Position numbers and translations under genes: made by a program. The notes under the pieces are model-generated. The model did no database searches, had not been told where the DNA came from, and saw nothing but the letters and a program-made list of their open reading frames with translations. A stretch of 64,000 nt of DNA, from assembly GCA_964370835.1 (NCBI GenBank), contig CAYJLO010000001.1, positions 65,703 through 129,702 on the forward strand, written 5' to 3'. This stretch comes from CAYJAD01 sp964370835. Its GTDB lineage: Bacteria; Desulfobacterota; Desulfovibrionia; Desulfovibrionales; Desulfovibrionaceae. This document shows positions 52,789-63,990 of the stretch, in pieces (position 1 is the stretch's first letter; each line of letters begins with the position of its first letter).

Positions 52789-53362
52789 GCTAATATCTTA
52801 CGCCTTCATATATCAAAATAATATTTAACTTCTGTATATATCGCTAGTTTAACATATAACCACTTTTTATACAATGAAAAGCCCACACTTATTTTACATG
52901 CAAAGCATTCCAAGTTATTTTCAAAAATTCTTTTTAAAAGTTCACAAAGCACTCGAAAACAACTTTCTATCCTGTGACCACTGTCACAGACACAGCATCG
53001 AATCATTTTATATACAAGCCCATTGAATGATACATTTTCCATACCATTAAGTCTCTTAGCCCTAAGCATAAAAATATCTACCGTGGCCCAGCCTACCTGC
53101 CTTTATCACACCAAACATCTTGCAGACGCTTATAACAACTTGGTATATAAAACTCACAACAGTTATAGGTGAAGATATGCACGCCATGCTCCATAGCTAA
53201 AAAGTATATTCCTGCACACACATTTACCGATTCCAATAAAGAAAACATACGCGCCGCAATACGCTCAAGCAAAAAAAATCTTATATTTTAGCACATTAAA
53301 AATGTTTATGATTTTTTAATCCATACCCATGACAATGAAAATACATAAAAGCATATTTTTTA
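52789..53362. other. Intergenic region upstream of the adhesin leader
   Basis: An AT-rich spacer between the divergent kinase and adhesin genes. No convincing gene or RNA is seen before the promoter at 53363. Confidence 0.4.
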
Positions 53363-53391
53363 TTGACAAAATTATCCTTTCTTCTTAGGAA
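53363..53391 (+). promoter_or_regulatory. Putative adhesin promoter
   Basis: TTGACA (53363-53368), a 17-base spacer and TAGGAA (53386-53391, weak). The predicted start near 53398 falls exactly at the first hairpin of the structured leader. Confidence 0.4.
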
Positions 53392-53398
53392 TAAACCT

Positions 53399-53542
53399 AC
53401 GTAGTTTCTACGTGTGAACCTAAAAGGTTCCCTATTATTTAGGTGCGACACCCCCTTATTTAGTGCCACATCTGTGGGTTGTAAGAATTCTTATTACAAC
53501 CTGAGGAGCTCTTCCTCGTCATTTAGCATAGTAAACTAAATG
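53399..53542 (+). promoter_or_regulatory. Hairpin-rich 5' leader of the first adhesin
   Basis: Seven consecutive local inverted repeats occur in 144 bases: ACGTAG/CTACGT (53399-53413), GAACC/GGTTC (53416-53430), CCTA/TAGG (53431-53443), CCAC/GTGG (53466-53477), GTTGTAA/TTACAAC (53478-53500), GAGGA/TCCTC (53503-53517) and CATTTAG/CTAAATG (53520-53542). The adhesin ATG is 100 bases further on. A structured untranslated RNA, perhaps regulatory, is likely. Confidence 0.5.
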
Positions 53543-53642
53543 CCTTATACTTCCTTATTTTAATACACCAGTACGCTTTGTTATACCTTGTAACATGTGG
53601 CGTCCTCTTATTTTGTACGTTATTCCAAAAAAGGATTTTATC

Positions 53643-56600
53643 ATGGCTGACATTCAATTACAAAAACCCACAGCAAACCAAACCGTTACTCTTGCACCAC
53701 AAGCTGAAGACCGCCTTGTTTTTGAGTTTGACTCTTCTGAAGCGACCCTCATACGCGATGGTGACAGTCTTGTTATGAGTTTTGAAGATGGCGCAAGCTT
53801 ATTTCTCACCGATTTCTATGTGGCTTATACTGCTGATAATATGCCCACATTTCTCATTGAAGGTACAGAAGTAAACGGCGAAGATTTTTTTGCAGCCCTT
53901 GGTGAAGAACTCATGCCTGCGGCAGGTAACACCACCACAGCTCCTCAAGGTAGCGGTAGCACTGTGGATACTCTTGCTGGCACTCTGCTGGACGGTATTG
54001 ACCGCTTAGACGGTCTTGATCAAGCCTACCCCACTAGCTTTGACGAAGAAGAAGACCGTGAAGGCGGTACAGATGCGGACACTGCTCTGCTCACTGAAAA
54101 TATTTCTGAAGGGCCTGCTAACTTACTCCCCCAAGCCAACGCCGACACGGCATATGTTCCTGAAGGTGGTAAAGTTAAGGGTACTATTCTTGGTAATGAT
54201 GATGCAGGCGACACCGACAGCACACACACCGGCAAAGACATTACCTCCATCACTCCCCCTGCCGGTTGGGAGGCTTTGCCTTCAGACATACTAGAAAGTA
54301 AAAATGCTGATTTTGGTTTTTACAACCCTGAAACAGGCGATATTATTATTTTTGATAACAATGGCAATTATGAGTTTTCCTCTTCTCCAGACAGTACCAC
54401 TAAAGATACTGATTTAGCGTTTGGCTACACCATACAAGATGCCGATGGTGACACTTCTGAGAGTACACTCACCATCACCGTGGGCGACATGCCCACCTCT
54501 AGCCTAATGGTAGATGAATCTGACATTGGTAGCAAAAATGGTAGTAAAGACAGCATTTCCAAAGAAGCATGGCTGGGTGAAAGTTCCCTTGAGTACACAG
54601 AAGGCACATATCCTTTTTACGATGACCATGGTAATGTCATTGGCACTGCCACTGTGAATCCCGATGGTAGCTTATCTGTTACCCTCACAGACAACACCAG
54701 CCATGACCAAGGCCAAAACCAGCATGATGACAGCATTACTGGCCATATAGATGTGACAGTGAAAGATGCCAATGGTAACGATGTGGAACTTCGTGTTAAT
54801 GTGGAAGTTAAAGATGATGGCCCCATAGCCACAGATAACAGCAATTGGACCAACGAAGACGGTGAAGCCATATCTGGAAACCTACTGGCTAACGACAGCA
54901 GCGGTGCCGATGGTTGGGCTCAAGGCGGCGGGATTGAAAGCGTAACAGCTCCCAACGGCTGGACAGCTCTTGAAACTGCAGATGATGAAGCGGCAAAATT
55001 TGAATCGGAAGCTGGTACCATTACCTTTGATAAAAACGGTGACTACACTTTTACCCCCAGTAAAGACTATGACATTGCTGTGGAGAAAGACTTTACCTTC
55101 ACCTACACTGCCAAAGACGGCGATGGGGATACAGACACAGCTGACTTTACCCTCACCATAAAGCCCGAAGTGGGGAGCATCATCATGCCCGAGGCAGAAG
55201 GAATAGAGAACACCACAGCACTCAATCTTGCCGTCATTGTGGACAGTTCCGGTAGCATGAATGCCAATGCCATGGATCAAGTGGAAGCGGCGCTTAAAAG
55301 TTTGGGCGAAAAACTAGACGAACTTTCCGACGGCGGAAGCATTAACATTTGTCTTATTGATTACAATAAGGCCGCACAAGTGGAGCTAAAGTTAGAGTAT
55401 GATCCAGAATCTGGTAAAATAACAGATACCATCACTGGCATCACTTATGACGATTTTGCCTCCATCCTTTCTACCATTACTTGGCCCAGCAAGGGACTTG
55501 AAGGCACCAATATGGATGCAGCTCTCAATGCTGCCACAGCATGGTTCAAAGAGATTGGCAATGGAGACGTACCTGAAGGAGAAAACTTCACCATTCTCAT
55601 GACCGATGGACAGCCCACATACGCTTTGGGTGATTATGTTTTAAAAGATGTACTATCTGAAGAAGCATTAAAAGGCGATAATGCTTCTCTTGATCCAGAG
55701 CTTGATTATGTAAGTAATGGCATGGGCTACCCCTCCAGCTTCACCTTTAACGGAACAACATACAATTTTGATTCTTTCACCCTCAACGATTACAATAACA
55801 CAAACCTCAGAAACGATGCGTATGTGGTATATACCGACGAAAATGGTAAAACCATTGTTATCGTGGATGACCGTGGCACTTCTGGTGAAGGATTTTCCTA
55901 TTACGAATTTGATTCCAAGGACGATGTTATCATCGACTTTAATGCAGGTAAAATCACCGTTACCGGTGGCACAAAACTTGACAAAACGTGCGAAGACGCA
56001 ATCACAAACGCCATTTGCATTGACATAACAGGACAATCTCTTAACTCTGCCGAAGACATTGCCAACGGCAAAGATGGGCACACGTGGACTGTGGATGGCA
56101 TCACCTATCGCCTTGTACAAAGTGAGGCCATCAATGGACAAGCCATTGAAGCGCCCATGCTGCAAGTAAAAAATGCACAAGGCATATGGGAAGATATGGA
56201 ACAAGCCATCATTATTTCCGACGGCAGTGGTGACACTGCCTCCACAAATGAAAAAGAGCAGACCCAAGAATCTGCCGAAAATCTCAATGCCGCCATGGGG
56301 AAAGAAGATGGTATATTTGCCATTGGCCTTGGAGCCAATTTCAACGATAGCTTCTTAAAAACCATAACCGTGGATGGACAAGTGTACACCACTGACGATT
56401 TAGAAGAAGCTTTTGAACAAGTTATGTCTGTGGTGGCTGCCAAAATGGGTGATGAGCTTGAAAAAGCCATTTTTGATGCCATGGAAAACGTAGAAGGCGT
56501 GAACACCACAAAAGAGCATGACCTTTTGGACACACTCTTAATTTTGGGCGATGAGGGTAAATACGATGTGCTTGCCAAAATTGGCGATGCCATCGATGAC

Positions 56601-57251
56601 GTCATTACTACAACAAGTAAAGACGGGCTCACCCTAGAAAGTGGAGAAAACATTACACTTGGCTTCACTGATCAAACGCTCTCCGGCAGCGAAGAAGATG
56701 ATTTACTCATGGGCTTTAGCGGAAATGATACCATCACAGGCGGCGCAGGCCATGACATAATTTATGGCGGCGCAGGTGATGATGTGATTTATGGCGGCGC
56801 TGGAAATGACATCATTTTTGGTGGCACTGGTGATGATATACTCTTTGGCGAAGCAGGCGATGACTTCATCTTTGCCGGTGCACGAGACACAGTAGATGCC
56901 GGTAGCGGCAACGACTTCATCAGCTTAGACAATGTAGGCATTAAAGATCTCTTTTCTGTAGATGGCGGAGAAGGCGAGGTTGACCTGCTCTTGGCTGGAC
57001 TTAGCTCCACAAGCGATATTGAAACAGCTCTAAGTAACGGTGTCATCAGCAATGTGGAAGTTATAGTGCTGGGTGATGATGCAGAAGCTGCAAAAGAATT
57101 GCAAAAAGACCTGATTGAAAATGGTTCTGACGCTCTAAATGGCTGGACAAGTGGAACAACCATCACAGGTAAGGATAACCAAACCTACAAACAGTTTACC
57201 AGCGATGATGATGGCACCACCATCTTAATAAACACCCTTTTCTTCAGCTAA
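53643..57251 (+). CDS. Large secreted RTX adhesin with von Willebrand A domain
   Basis: A 1202-residue type I secreted surface protein. The ATG at 53643 follows AAGGAT; it opens the same 'MAD' N-terminal module as the convergent gene (residues 1 to about 120, 'LVFEFDSSEATLIRDGDSLVMSFEDG', then 'GSTVDTLAGTLLDGIDRLDGLDQ'), likely a retention module that holds the protein in the outer membrane. Two cadherin/Ig-like units follow, then a vWA domain (MIDAS 'VIVDSSGSMN' near 530, 'GTNMDAAL', 'LMTDGQP'), an RTX block (GGAGxDxxYGG repeats, about 1012-1085) for calcium binding, and a C-terminal secretion signal. No secretion genes are in the window. The hairpin-rich leader precedes it. Confidence 0.88.
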   Translation: MADIQLQKPTANQTVTLAPQAEDRLVFEFDSSEATLIRDGDSLVMSFEDGASLFLTDFYVAYTADNMPTFLIEGTEVNGEDFFAALGEELMPAAGNTTTAPQGSGSTVDTLAGTLLDGIDRLDGLDQAYPTSFDEEEDREGGTDADTALLTENISEGPANLLPQANADTAYVPEGGKVKGTILGNDDAGDTDSTHTGKDITSITPPAGWEALPSDILESKNADFGFYNPETGDIIIFDNNGNYEFSSSPDSTTKDTDLAFGYTIQDADGDTSESTLTITVGDMPTSSLMVDESDIGSKNGSKDSISKEAWLGESSLEYTEGTYPFYDDHGNVIGTATVNPDGSLSVTLTDNTSHDQGQNQHDDSITGHIDVTVKDANGNDVELRVNVEVKDDGPIATDNSNWTNEDGEAISGNLLANDSSGADGWAQGGGIESVTAPNGWTALETADDEAAKFESEAGTITFDKNGDYTFTPSKDYDIAVEKDFTFTYTAKDGDGDTDTADFTLTIKPEVGSIIMPEAEGIENTTALNLAVIVDSSGSMNANAMDQVEAALKSLGEKLDELSDGGSINICLIDYNKAAQVELKLEYDPESGKITDTITGITYDDFASILSTITWPSKGLEGTNMDAALNAATAWFKEIGNGDVPEGENFTILMTDGQPTYALGDYVLKDVLSEEALKGDNASLDPELDYVSNGMGYPSSFTFNGTTYNFDSFTLNDYNNTNLRNDAYVVYTDENGKTIVIVDDRGTSGEGFSYYEFDSKDDVIIDFNAGKITVTGGTKLDKTCEDAITNAICIDITGQSLNSAEDIANGKDGHTWTVDGITYRLVQSEAINGQAIEAPMLQVKNAQGIWEDMEQAIIISDGSGDTASTNEKEQTQESAENLNAAMGKEDGIFAIGLGANFNDSFLKTITVDGQVYTTDDLEEAFEQVMSVVAAKMGDELEKAIFDAMENVEGVNTTKEHDLLDTLLILGDEGKYDVLAKIGDAIDDVITTTSKDGLTLESGENITLGFTDQTLSGSEEDDLLMGFSGNDTITGGAGHDIIYGGAGDDVIYGGAGNDIIFGGTGDDILFGEAGDDFIFAGARDTVDAGSGNDFISLDNVGIKDLFSVDGGEGEVDLLLAGLSSTSDIETALSNGVISNVEVIVLGDDAEAAKELQKDLIENGSDALNGWTSGTTITGKDNQTYKQFTSDDDGTTILINTLFFS

Positions 57252-57272
57252 ACTTCACATCTAAAAAAACTT

Positions 57273-57305
57273 AGCCCCCCTGCTCCATGGCACGGGGGCT
57301 TTTTT
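57273..57305. terminator. Terminator between the convergent adhesins
   Basis: The arms AGCCCCC and GGGGGCT are followed by a T-run. A second inverted repeat (57376-57404, nine of ten bases paired) lies nearer the minus-strand gene. Confidence 0.8.
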
Positions 57306-57432
57306 GTGACTTTTGCCATCGCTCTCCATGGCAAAAAAGCAAAACACACTATCAAGTTATCCTATTATGCTAACACAGCCCCTTAAGAAATCCCTAAGGA
57401 GCTGTTCGTTACATGGTTAGAAAAGTCGTATA

Positions 57433-59549
57433 TTATGATGTGAGTAAGCTTGTTTGAACAAGAATGGTCACTTCTTCAGAGTCTACAACTTTAGAGAACT
57501 CTGTATAGCCCTTGCCACTCAAATCTTGCGAAGAACTGGCTGTCCAGCCTTGGCCAGAGGGGTCAAATCCATCGGAGTTTTGAATATTCAAGCTACCCAA
57601 GACCTCATTGACGTTTTCGCCACTTATATTACCACCAGCTATGATGATTTCTATATTCTCTATATTACCGTTACTAATGAGCTCTTTGGCTGCGTCCATA
57701 CCATTGGCTCCGGCGAATAATATATCCAAAGAGCCATCCTCATCTCCACCGCCATCAATACGAAGAGCATCTGTACCTATGTCTCCAAGGGTAGATAAAT
57801 CCACCTTTATAACATCACTACCTTTTCCGCCAAGTATGCTTATATCGCTTATGTCGCCTAGAATGAAGTCATCTCCATCGCCACCGTCAAGCATATCGCT
57901 TCCGAGGCCACCGTAAATAATATCATTACCTTCGCCGCCATAGATACTATCATCACCACTACCGCCGCGCAGGCCGTCATTGCCTTCACCGCCATGAATG
58001 GTATCATTTCCACTGCCTCCATAGATAAGGTCCACACCTTCTTCACCGTAAATAGTATCGTCGCCGCCACCACCATGTGCCATATCCACAAAGGGACGGC
58101 TTAATCCTGTTATTTCAGTGGAAAGTGTGCTGTCTTCCTTACTGGCATCCTGCAATATGCTACCATCTTCACGTATGGTACCGTCTGTGCTGGTGCCAAA
58201 CATGAATTGCTCCATGGAGTCTTGTGCTTCTTGTTGTAACTTTTCCGTACCAGCGTGATTATCTTGACTATCCACATGGCCTTGACCAAGGTAAATGGTG
58301 TCATCATATTGCCCCGTTTGCACAACGTCATTGGCAACGCCCACATCGATGGTATAGCCATCTTTGTCGTAGGCATCTTGCTGATTAGCCACTTGTGTGG
58401 TTCCAGGGGCTGGATTATGCGTGGCATAACTGCCCTGCCAATTGGTCACCAATCCACCTTCACCATGGGGAGTCGTATCGAGAATAGTAATATTATCAAT
58501 AAGATCACCTTGCGAGTGAATGTCCGGATTTTCTGGCGCCGGAGGTGTAGGCTCTTCTGGTGCTGGGGGTGTGGGCGTGGGACTATTGATACTATGCTGT
58601 ACACTATCACCATCACTATCCACAAAGGTTAAGCCTACGGGGCCGCGTCCTTCTAGGTTTACTTCATAAGAAATTTCCCAATTGGTGTTATCAGTACTTG
58701 TGAGAGTAACATCACCAATGACAATAGTATGCATTCCGGTATTGGCATCATAGCTATAGTCAACAAGAGTCATGCCATAATTATATATGGGCTCCCAGCC
58801 AGCATCTCCCCACATGACACCAATCTCAATGGTTCCGCTGCTATCAAGAAGTATCTTTCCTGGGCCATCGCCACCAAACTCCACGGTAACGTGCGCTGTT
58901 GCCGTAGTGCCATCCAAGACAGCTGTACTTTCTCCAAGGCCGTCTTCGGCGGCATCATTCACAATGATCGGACCATCGTCGCTAATATCCACGTTAATAG
59001 TGGTCGTTAACCCCTCTGTGGAGTTGGTGGATTCTTTGCCATCTTGAATAAGCACATCAAAGGATTCAGCATTACTTTGCACTTGATCATGATTATTATC
59101 AGGCTTTCTATTACCATCAACATCATTATTATGCTCATAGTTTTCCGTTTGTTCATAGGTGTAGCTTAAGGTAAATTCACCCGTGCTCGCATCATATTCT
59201 AAAGTATCATCCACCGTAAGTTTACCATAATAGCCGTCGCTAATGAAAGAGTCAGTATCATCAGCGGGGTGCAAGATATAAGAGCCAGACTCATTTTCTT
59301 CCACAATGAATGTAGCACCACCAATGGTAATTTTACCGCCATTCATGGTTTCTTGTGAGGTAAAGACTATTTGCCCAGAATCCACCGCTGGATTGCTAGA
59401 ATCATCAAGGTTTTTATCACTGGTCGTCAAATCAACCTTTGTGCCACTTGCAGGATCCATCTCTAGGTCAGGATTTGTCGGTGGCACGATTTCTGGCGCA
59501 TCGTTGGCACCGTTCACCGTGACGGTGATGGTTTCCTTACTATAGGCGC
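57433..59549 (-). CDS. Second large adhesin, C-terminal part (gap-interrupted)
   Basis: This is the 3' segment of the gene whose 5' part is 59650-63527. The frame is open from the gap edge (AYSKETITVTV, the end of a repeat unit) through at least 704 codons to a stop at 57433. It has VCBS/cadherin-like units, then RTX nonapeptides ('GGGGDDTIYGEEGVDLIYGG' onward, about ten copies), and a C-terminal tail with 'GWTASSSQDLSGKGYTEF' resembling the tail of the other adhesin, the presumed type I secretion signal. Calcium would fold the RTX part outside the cell. Confidence 0.85.
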
Positions 59550-59649
59550 NNNNNNNNNNNNNNNNNNNNNNNNNNNNNNNNNNNNNNNNNNNNNNNNNNN
59601 NNNNNNNNNNNNNNNNNNNNNNNNNNNNNNNNNNNNNNNNNNNNNNNNN
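59550..59649. other. Assembly gap (100 N)
   Basis: Exactly 100 undetermined bases lie inside the repeat array of the second adhesin. The round length is a placeholder. Matching the flanks to the 834-bp unit predicts at least 701 missing bases; that length would also restore the reading frame. Confidence 0.95.
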
Positions 59650-62260
59650 CCTGGCTTCACAGCGGCATCTGGATCGGAAGGATCAAAAGGTACATCGGGA
59701 TCCACGCCTTCCGGTTGAACAATGGTGGGCGCATCGTTGGCACCGTTCACCGTGACGGTGATGGTTTCCTTACTATAGGCGCCGTGCTCATCTCTCACAT
59801 AAATGTCAAAGCTTTCCGTCACCGATTCAGGTTTGCCATCTGCACCAATGCCAAGATTTTGCACAGAATCATTATCCACAGTATAGGTATAATCGCCTGA
59901 AACTGGGTCTATACTGAATGTGCCATACTGCCCCGTTTGGGATGTGCTCAAGGCATCATCGACACCTGTGGGCGCATCAAGGCCATAGGTCAGTTCGGCA
60001 CCTTCGTCCACATCCTCACCGCGAGCCGTGCCCGTGGCCACAAGGTTACCATCAACATCTACGTTGACATCTTCTGTAAGCGTCAGTGTCGTGCTCTCAA
60101 GCTCCAATGTGGGTTGATCGTTGGTGCCTGTGACCGTCACCGTAACCACTTGATCCACAAAGCCACCATGGGGATCTTCCACGCGAATGGTGAAAGATTC
60201 CGTTTTGGTTTGCCCTGCGCCAAGACTGTCGGCGGCGGAGCCCTCACCTTGATTCAAGGTATAGGTGTACTCATTGCCATTCATGGTGAGACTGCCGTAT
60301 TCGCCCTGTCCGTCACCTTGTAAGGTGTAACTCAATGCACTGTCAGCATCATCCACGTCGGTGGCCACAAGGGTTCCCGTGGCGGAAGGCGTTCCGGCAA
60401 AGCCCGCATTGGGGTCGAAAGCTTCGGTGCTGCCGTTGTCAGCCACACCTTGCTCCACCACGCCAATATTTAGGTCAGACGTACCTGGCTTCACAGCGGC
60501 ATCTGGATCGGAAGGATCAAAAGGTACATCGGGATCCACGCCTTCCGGTTGAACAATGGTGGGCGCATCGTTGGCACCGTTCACCGTAACGGTGATGGTT
60601 TCCTTACTATAGGCGCCGTGCTCATCTCTCACATAAATGTCAAAGCTTTCCGTCACCGATTCAGGTTTGCCATCTGCACCAATGCCAAGATTTTGCACAG
60701 AATCATTATCCACAGTATAGGTATAATCGCCTGAAACTGGGTCTATACTGAATGTGCCATACTGCCCCGTTTGGGATGTGCTCAAGGCATCATCGACACC
60801 TGTGGGCGCATCAAGGCCATAGGTCAGTTCGGCACCTTCGTCCACATCCTCACCGCGAGCCGTGCCCGTGGCCACAAGGTTACCATCAACATCTACGTTG
60901 ACATCTTCTGTAAGCGTCAGTGTCGTGCTCTCAAGCTCCAATGTGGGTTGATCGTTGGTGCCTGTGACCGTCACCGTAACCACTTGATCCACAAAGCCAC
61001 CATGGGGATCTTCCACGCGAATGGTGAAAGATTCCGTTTTGGTTTGCCCTGCGCCAAGACTGTCGGCGGCGGAGCCCTCACCTTGATTCAAGGTATAGGT
61101 GTACTCATTGCCATTCATGGTGAGACTGCCGTATTCGCCCTGTCCGTCACCTTGTAAGGTGTAACTCAATGCACTGTCAGCATCATCCACGTCGGTGGCC
61201 ACAAGGGTTCCCGTGGCGGAAGGCGTTCCGGCAAAGCCCGCATTGGGGTCGAAAGCTTCGGTGCTGCCGTTGTCAGCCACACCTTGCTCCACCACGCCAA
61301 TATTTAGGTCAGACGTACCTGGCTTCACAGCGGCATCTGGATCGGAAGGATCAAAAGGTACATCGGGATCCAAGCCTTCCGGTTGAACAATGGTGGGCGC
61401 ATCGTTGGCACCGTTCACCGTAACGGTGATGGTTTCCTTACTATAGGCGCCGTGCTCATCTCTCACATAAATGTCAAAGCTTTCCGTCACCGATTCAGGT
61501 TTGCCATCTGCACCAATGCCAAGATTTTGCACAGAATCATTATCCACAGTATAGGTATAATCGCCTGAAACTGGGTCTATACTGAATGTGCCATACTGCC
61601 CCGTTTGGGATGTGCTCAAGGCATCATCGACACCTGTGGGCGCATCAAGGCCATAGGTCAGTTCGGCACCTTCGTCCACATCCTCACCGCGAGCCGTGCC
61701 CGTGGCCACAAGGTTACCATCAACATCTACGTTGACATCTTCTGTAAGCGTCAGTGTCGTGCTCTCAAGCTCCAATGTGGGTTGATCGTTGGTGCCTGTG
61801 ACCGTCACCGTAACCACTTGATCCACAAAGCCACCATGGGGATCTTCCACGCGAATGGTGAAAGATTCCGTTTTGGTTTGCCCTGCGCCAAGACTGTCGG
61901 CGGCGGAGCCCTCACCTTGATTCAAGGTATAGGTGTACTCATTGCCATTCATGGTGAGACTGCCGTATTCGCCCTGTCCGTCACCTTGTAAGGTGTAACT
62001 CAATGCACTGTCAGCATCATCCACGTCGGTGGCCACAAGGGTTCCCGTGGCGGAAGGCGTTCCGGCAAAGCCCGCATTGGGGTCGAAAGCTTCGGTGCTG
62101 CCGTTGTCAGCCACACCTTGCTCCACCACGCCAATATTTAGGTCAGACGTACCTGGCTTCACAGCGGCATCTGGATCGGAAGGATCAAAAGGTACATCGG
62201 GATCCAAGCCTTCCGGTTGAACAATGGTGGGCGCATCATTGGCACCGTTCACCGTGACGG
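59650..62260 (-). repeat. 834-bp tandem repeats in the adhesin gene
   Basis: Full units at 59650-60483, 60484-61317 and 61318-62151, then a partial unit of about 110 bp to 62260. Units differ at only a few positions, for example a GVDP/GLDP codon change (CCACGCC versus CCAAGCC). Each encodes 278 residues of two VCBS-type domains. The high DNA identity points to recent expansion or conversion. Confidence 0.95.
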
Positions 62261-63527
62261 TGACAACTTCTGACTTCCACGCACCTTTATCATCTTGCAC
62301 ATAAATGGTAAAACTTTCCTCCACAGAATCGTTCTTTCCTAGATGCTGAATGGCGTCATTGTCCACATTATATGTATATGTGCCATTGGCTTCAATGGTG
62401 AAAGAACCATATTCCCCTTGCAAAGCTGATCCCTCTTGCGTAAGGCCTGAAGTATCAAGAGCGGTAGAAGTTTCATCGTCGCCATCGCCGGCACTTCCTT
62501 TTGCCACAAAAAAAGTTTGTTCAGCATTGTTATCCGTATCAGAACTTTGTGCATTGCCTGTGGCACTGAGTGTCGCGTCTTCTGTAATGCTTAAATCTGT
62601 CTCCACACTAAGCGAAGGTGCATCATTGGTGCCGGCAACATTGACAGTAACAGTGGTGGTAGTCGTTCCACCTTTGCCATCGCTCACTTGCACTTCAAAG
62701 CTCTCTTGCACATTTTCCCCTTGAGCTAGAGAATGCGCAGCATCGTCATCTAAAACATAGGTAAATTCACCTGTTTCTGGATCTATGGTCATGGATCCGT
62801 AAGAACCTTGCCCTGTGCCAACGACGGTATAACTTAATGTGTCTCCATCTGCATCTGTGGCGACAACCTGCCCTGAAGCACTCAGCTTACCATCGTATTC
62901 TTGATTGGATGCATCTGTAACATTTCCAGCATCATCACGCCCCACGCCGGATTCCACAACACCAATATGCGCACCCGCACCATCTGGAATACCATTGGCT
63001 CCATCAAAATCAGGCGAAGTAATATCGGTAATAATGGGTGGTGTGTTTTGCTCTGGCATTGGAGAGGCGTCAGCACCATCAGAAACAACAGAAACAACTG
63101 GAGCCGCTGGCAGGTCAAACTCTTCTTCTACAGAGGAATCTCTTTCTTGGTCTAAACCACCAAGCCTATCTATACCATCAAGCAAGGTACCAGCTATGGT
63201 GTCCACCGTGGTACCGCCACCTTGCGCTGCCGAGGCGACACTACCGGCCGCCGGCATAAGGTCTTCAGCTAGGGTTGCAAAAAAACTCTCTCCTGCAATC
63301 TCCTGACCTTCTATGATAAAAGAGGGCATATTTTCTGCTGAGTATACGGAATAAAAGTCCGTAAGAGTAACACTCGTGGTGTCATCAAAAGATAAAATTA
63401 AAGAATTTTCCTCTCTTACGAGAGTAGCTTCTTCTGCCGAAAAATCAAAAACAAGACGATTTTCCGGCTGAGGTGAAAGTGCTATTTGTTGCCCTTGGGA
63501 AGGTTTTGCGAGCTTAAGGTCAGCCAT
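59650..63527 (-). CDS. Second large adhesin, N-terminal part (gap-interrupted)
   Basis: The 5' segment starts at the ATG at 63527 (GGAA seven bases upstream). The first 120 residues form the same N-terminal module as the other adhesin ('LVFDFSAEEATLVREENSLILSFDD', 'GTTVDTIAGTLLDGIDRLGGLDQ'). Two VCBS-like units with 'DADGDTLSYTVVG' and 'NVAGTNDAPSLSVETDL' signatures follow, then three complete and one partial copy of a 278-residue two-domain repeat up to the gap. It covers about 1292 codons. Together with 57433-59549 it encodes one protein of at least about 2,200 residues once the missing unit is counted. Confidence 0.88.
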
Positions 63528-63960
63528 AACTTATTCCTTTCATTTGAAACTTTGTGTATATCTTGCAACTCCATGCCGGATAATTTTCACATATATAAAG
63601 AAGAAGACACAAAGGTAGATTGTAAAAGTCACTAGGACAGACGACCGAAGTACTATGTGTACCCGGAGCAAGGATTCTTAGCCTAAAAAATGAATTTTAC
63701 AGGCCACAAGCACTCAAAATGAAGGGGGAGAAGGAAAAAAGTGAGCGTGAGCGAGGGGCGAGGCTTGTTCTGATAGGTAGAGGATTAAAATATAAAAATG
63801 TATAGAACCACATTTCTTGCACTATAAAATAAGAACGCTCTTTTGAATGTCAAGTTTTTTCATAAGAAAAGCACTAAGATACTAAGAAAAAGTAGCGCTC
63901 TTGCACATCACCAATCATAAATTTTATTTTGTTGCAAAACGAAAACATAAATAGTCGATG
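63528..63960. other. Upstream region of the second adhesin
   Basis: No gene is visible. A minus-strand promoter is likely at 63853-63826, leaving an untranslated leader of about 290 bases. The leader does not resemble the hairpin-rich leader of the other adhesin. Confidence 0.4.
63826..63853 (-). promoter_or_regulatory. Putative promoter of the second adhesin
   Basis: On the minus strand TTGACA (63853-63848), a 16-base spacer and TATTTT (63831-63826). The spacing is slightly short but the -35 is perfect. Confidence 0.45.
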
Positions 63961-63990
63961 CTTAAAAACGTGTTTCCACTCGTTTTTAAG
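63961..63990. terminator. Hairpin near the window end
   Basis: The arms CTTAAAAACG and CGTTTTTAAG are a perfect 10-bp stem with a 10-base loop. It probably ends a gene lying beyond the window. Confidence 0.55.

Noticed and set aside
52806..53069. Minus-strand open frame of 87 codons upstream of the second hybrid kinase
   Set aside because: No ribosome site or recognisable domain, and cysteine/phenylalanine-rich composition typical of AT-rich non-coding sequence.
59514..59549. Apparent frameshift and separate gene start at the gap in the second adhesin
   Set aside because: Caused by a placeholder of 100 N. The frame is continuous if the gap is 701 + 834k bases.
59715..62257. Repeated plus-strand open frames (61, 84 and 128 codons) inside the adhesin repeats
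   Set aside because: They are antisense to the adhesin and recur only because the 834-bp DNA unit recurs.
59650..62260. CRISPR or satellite array
   Set aside because: The units are long, directly contiguous and protein-coding, with no spacers.
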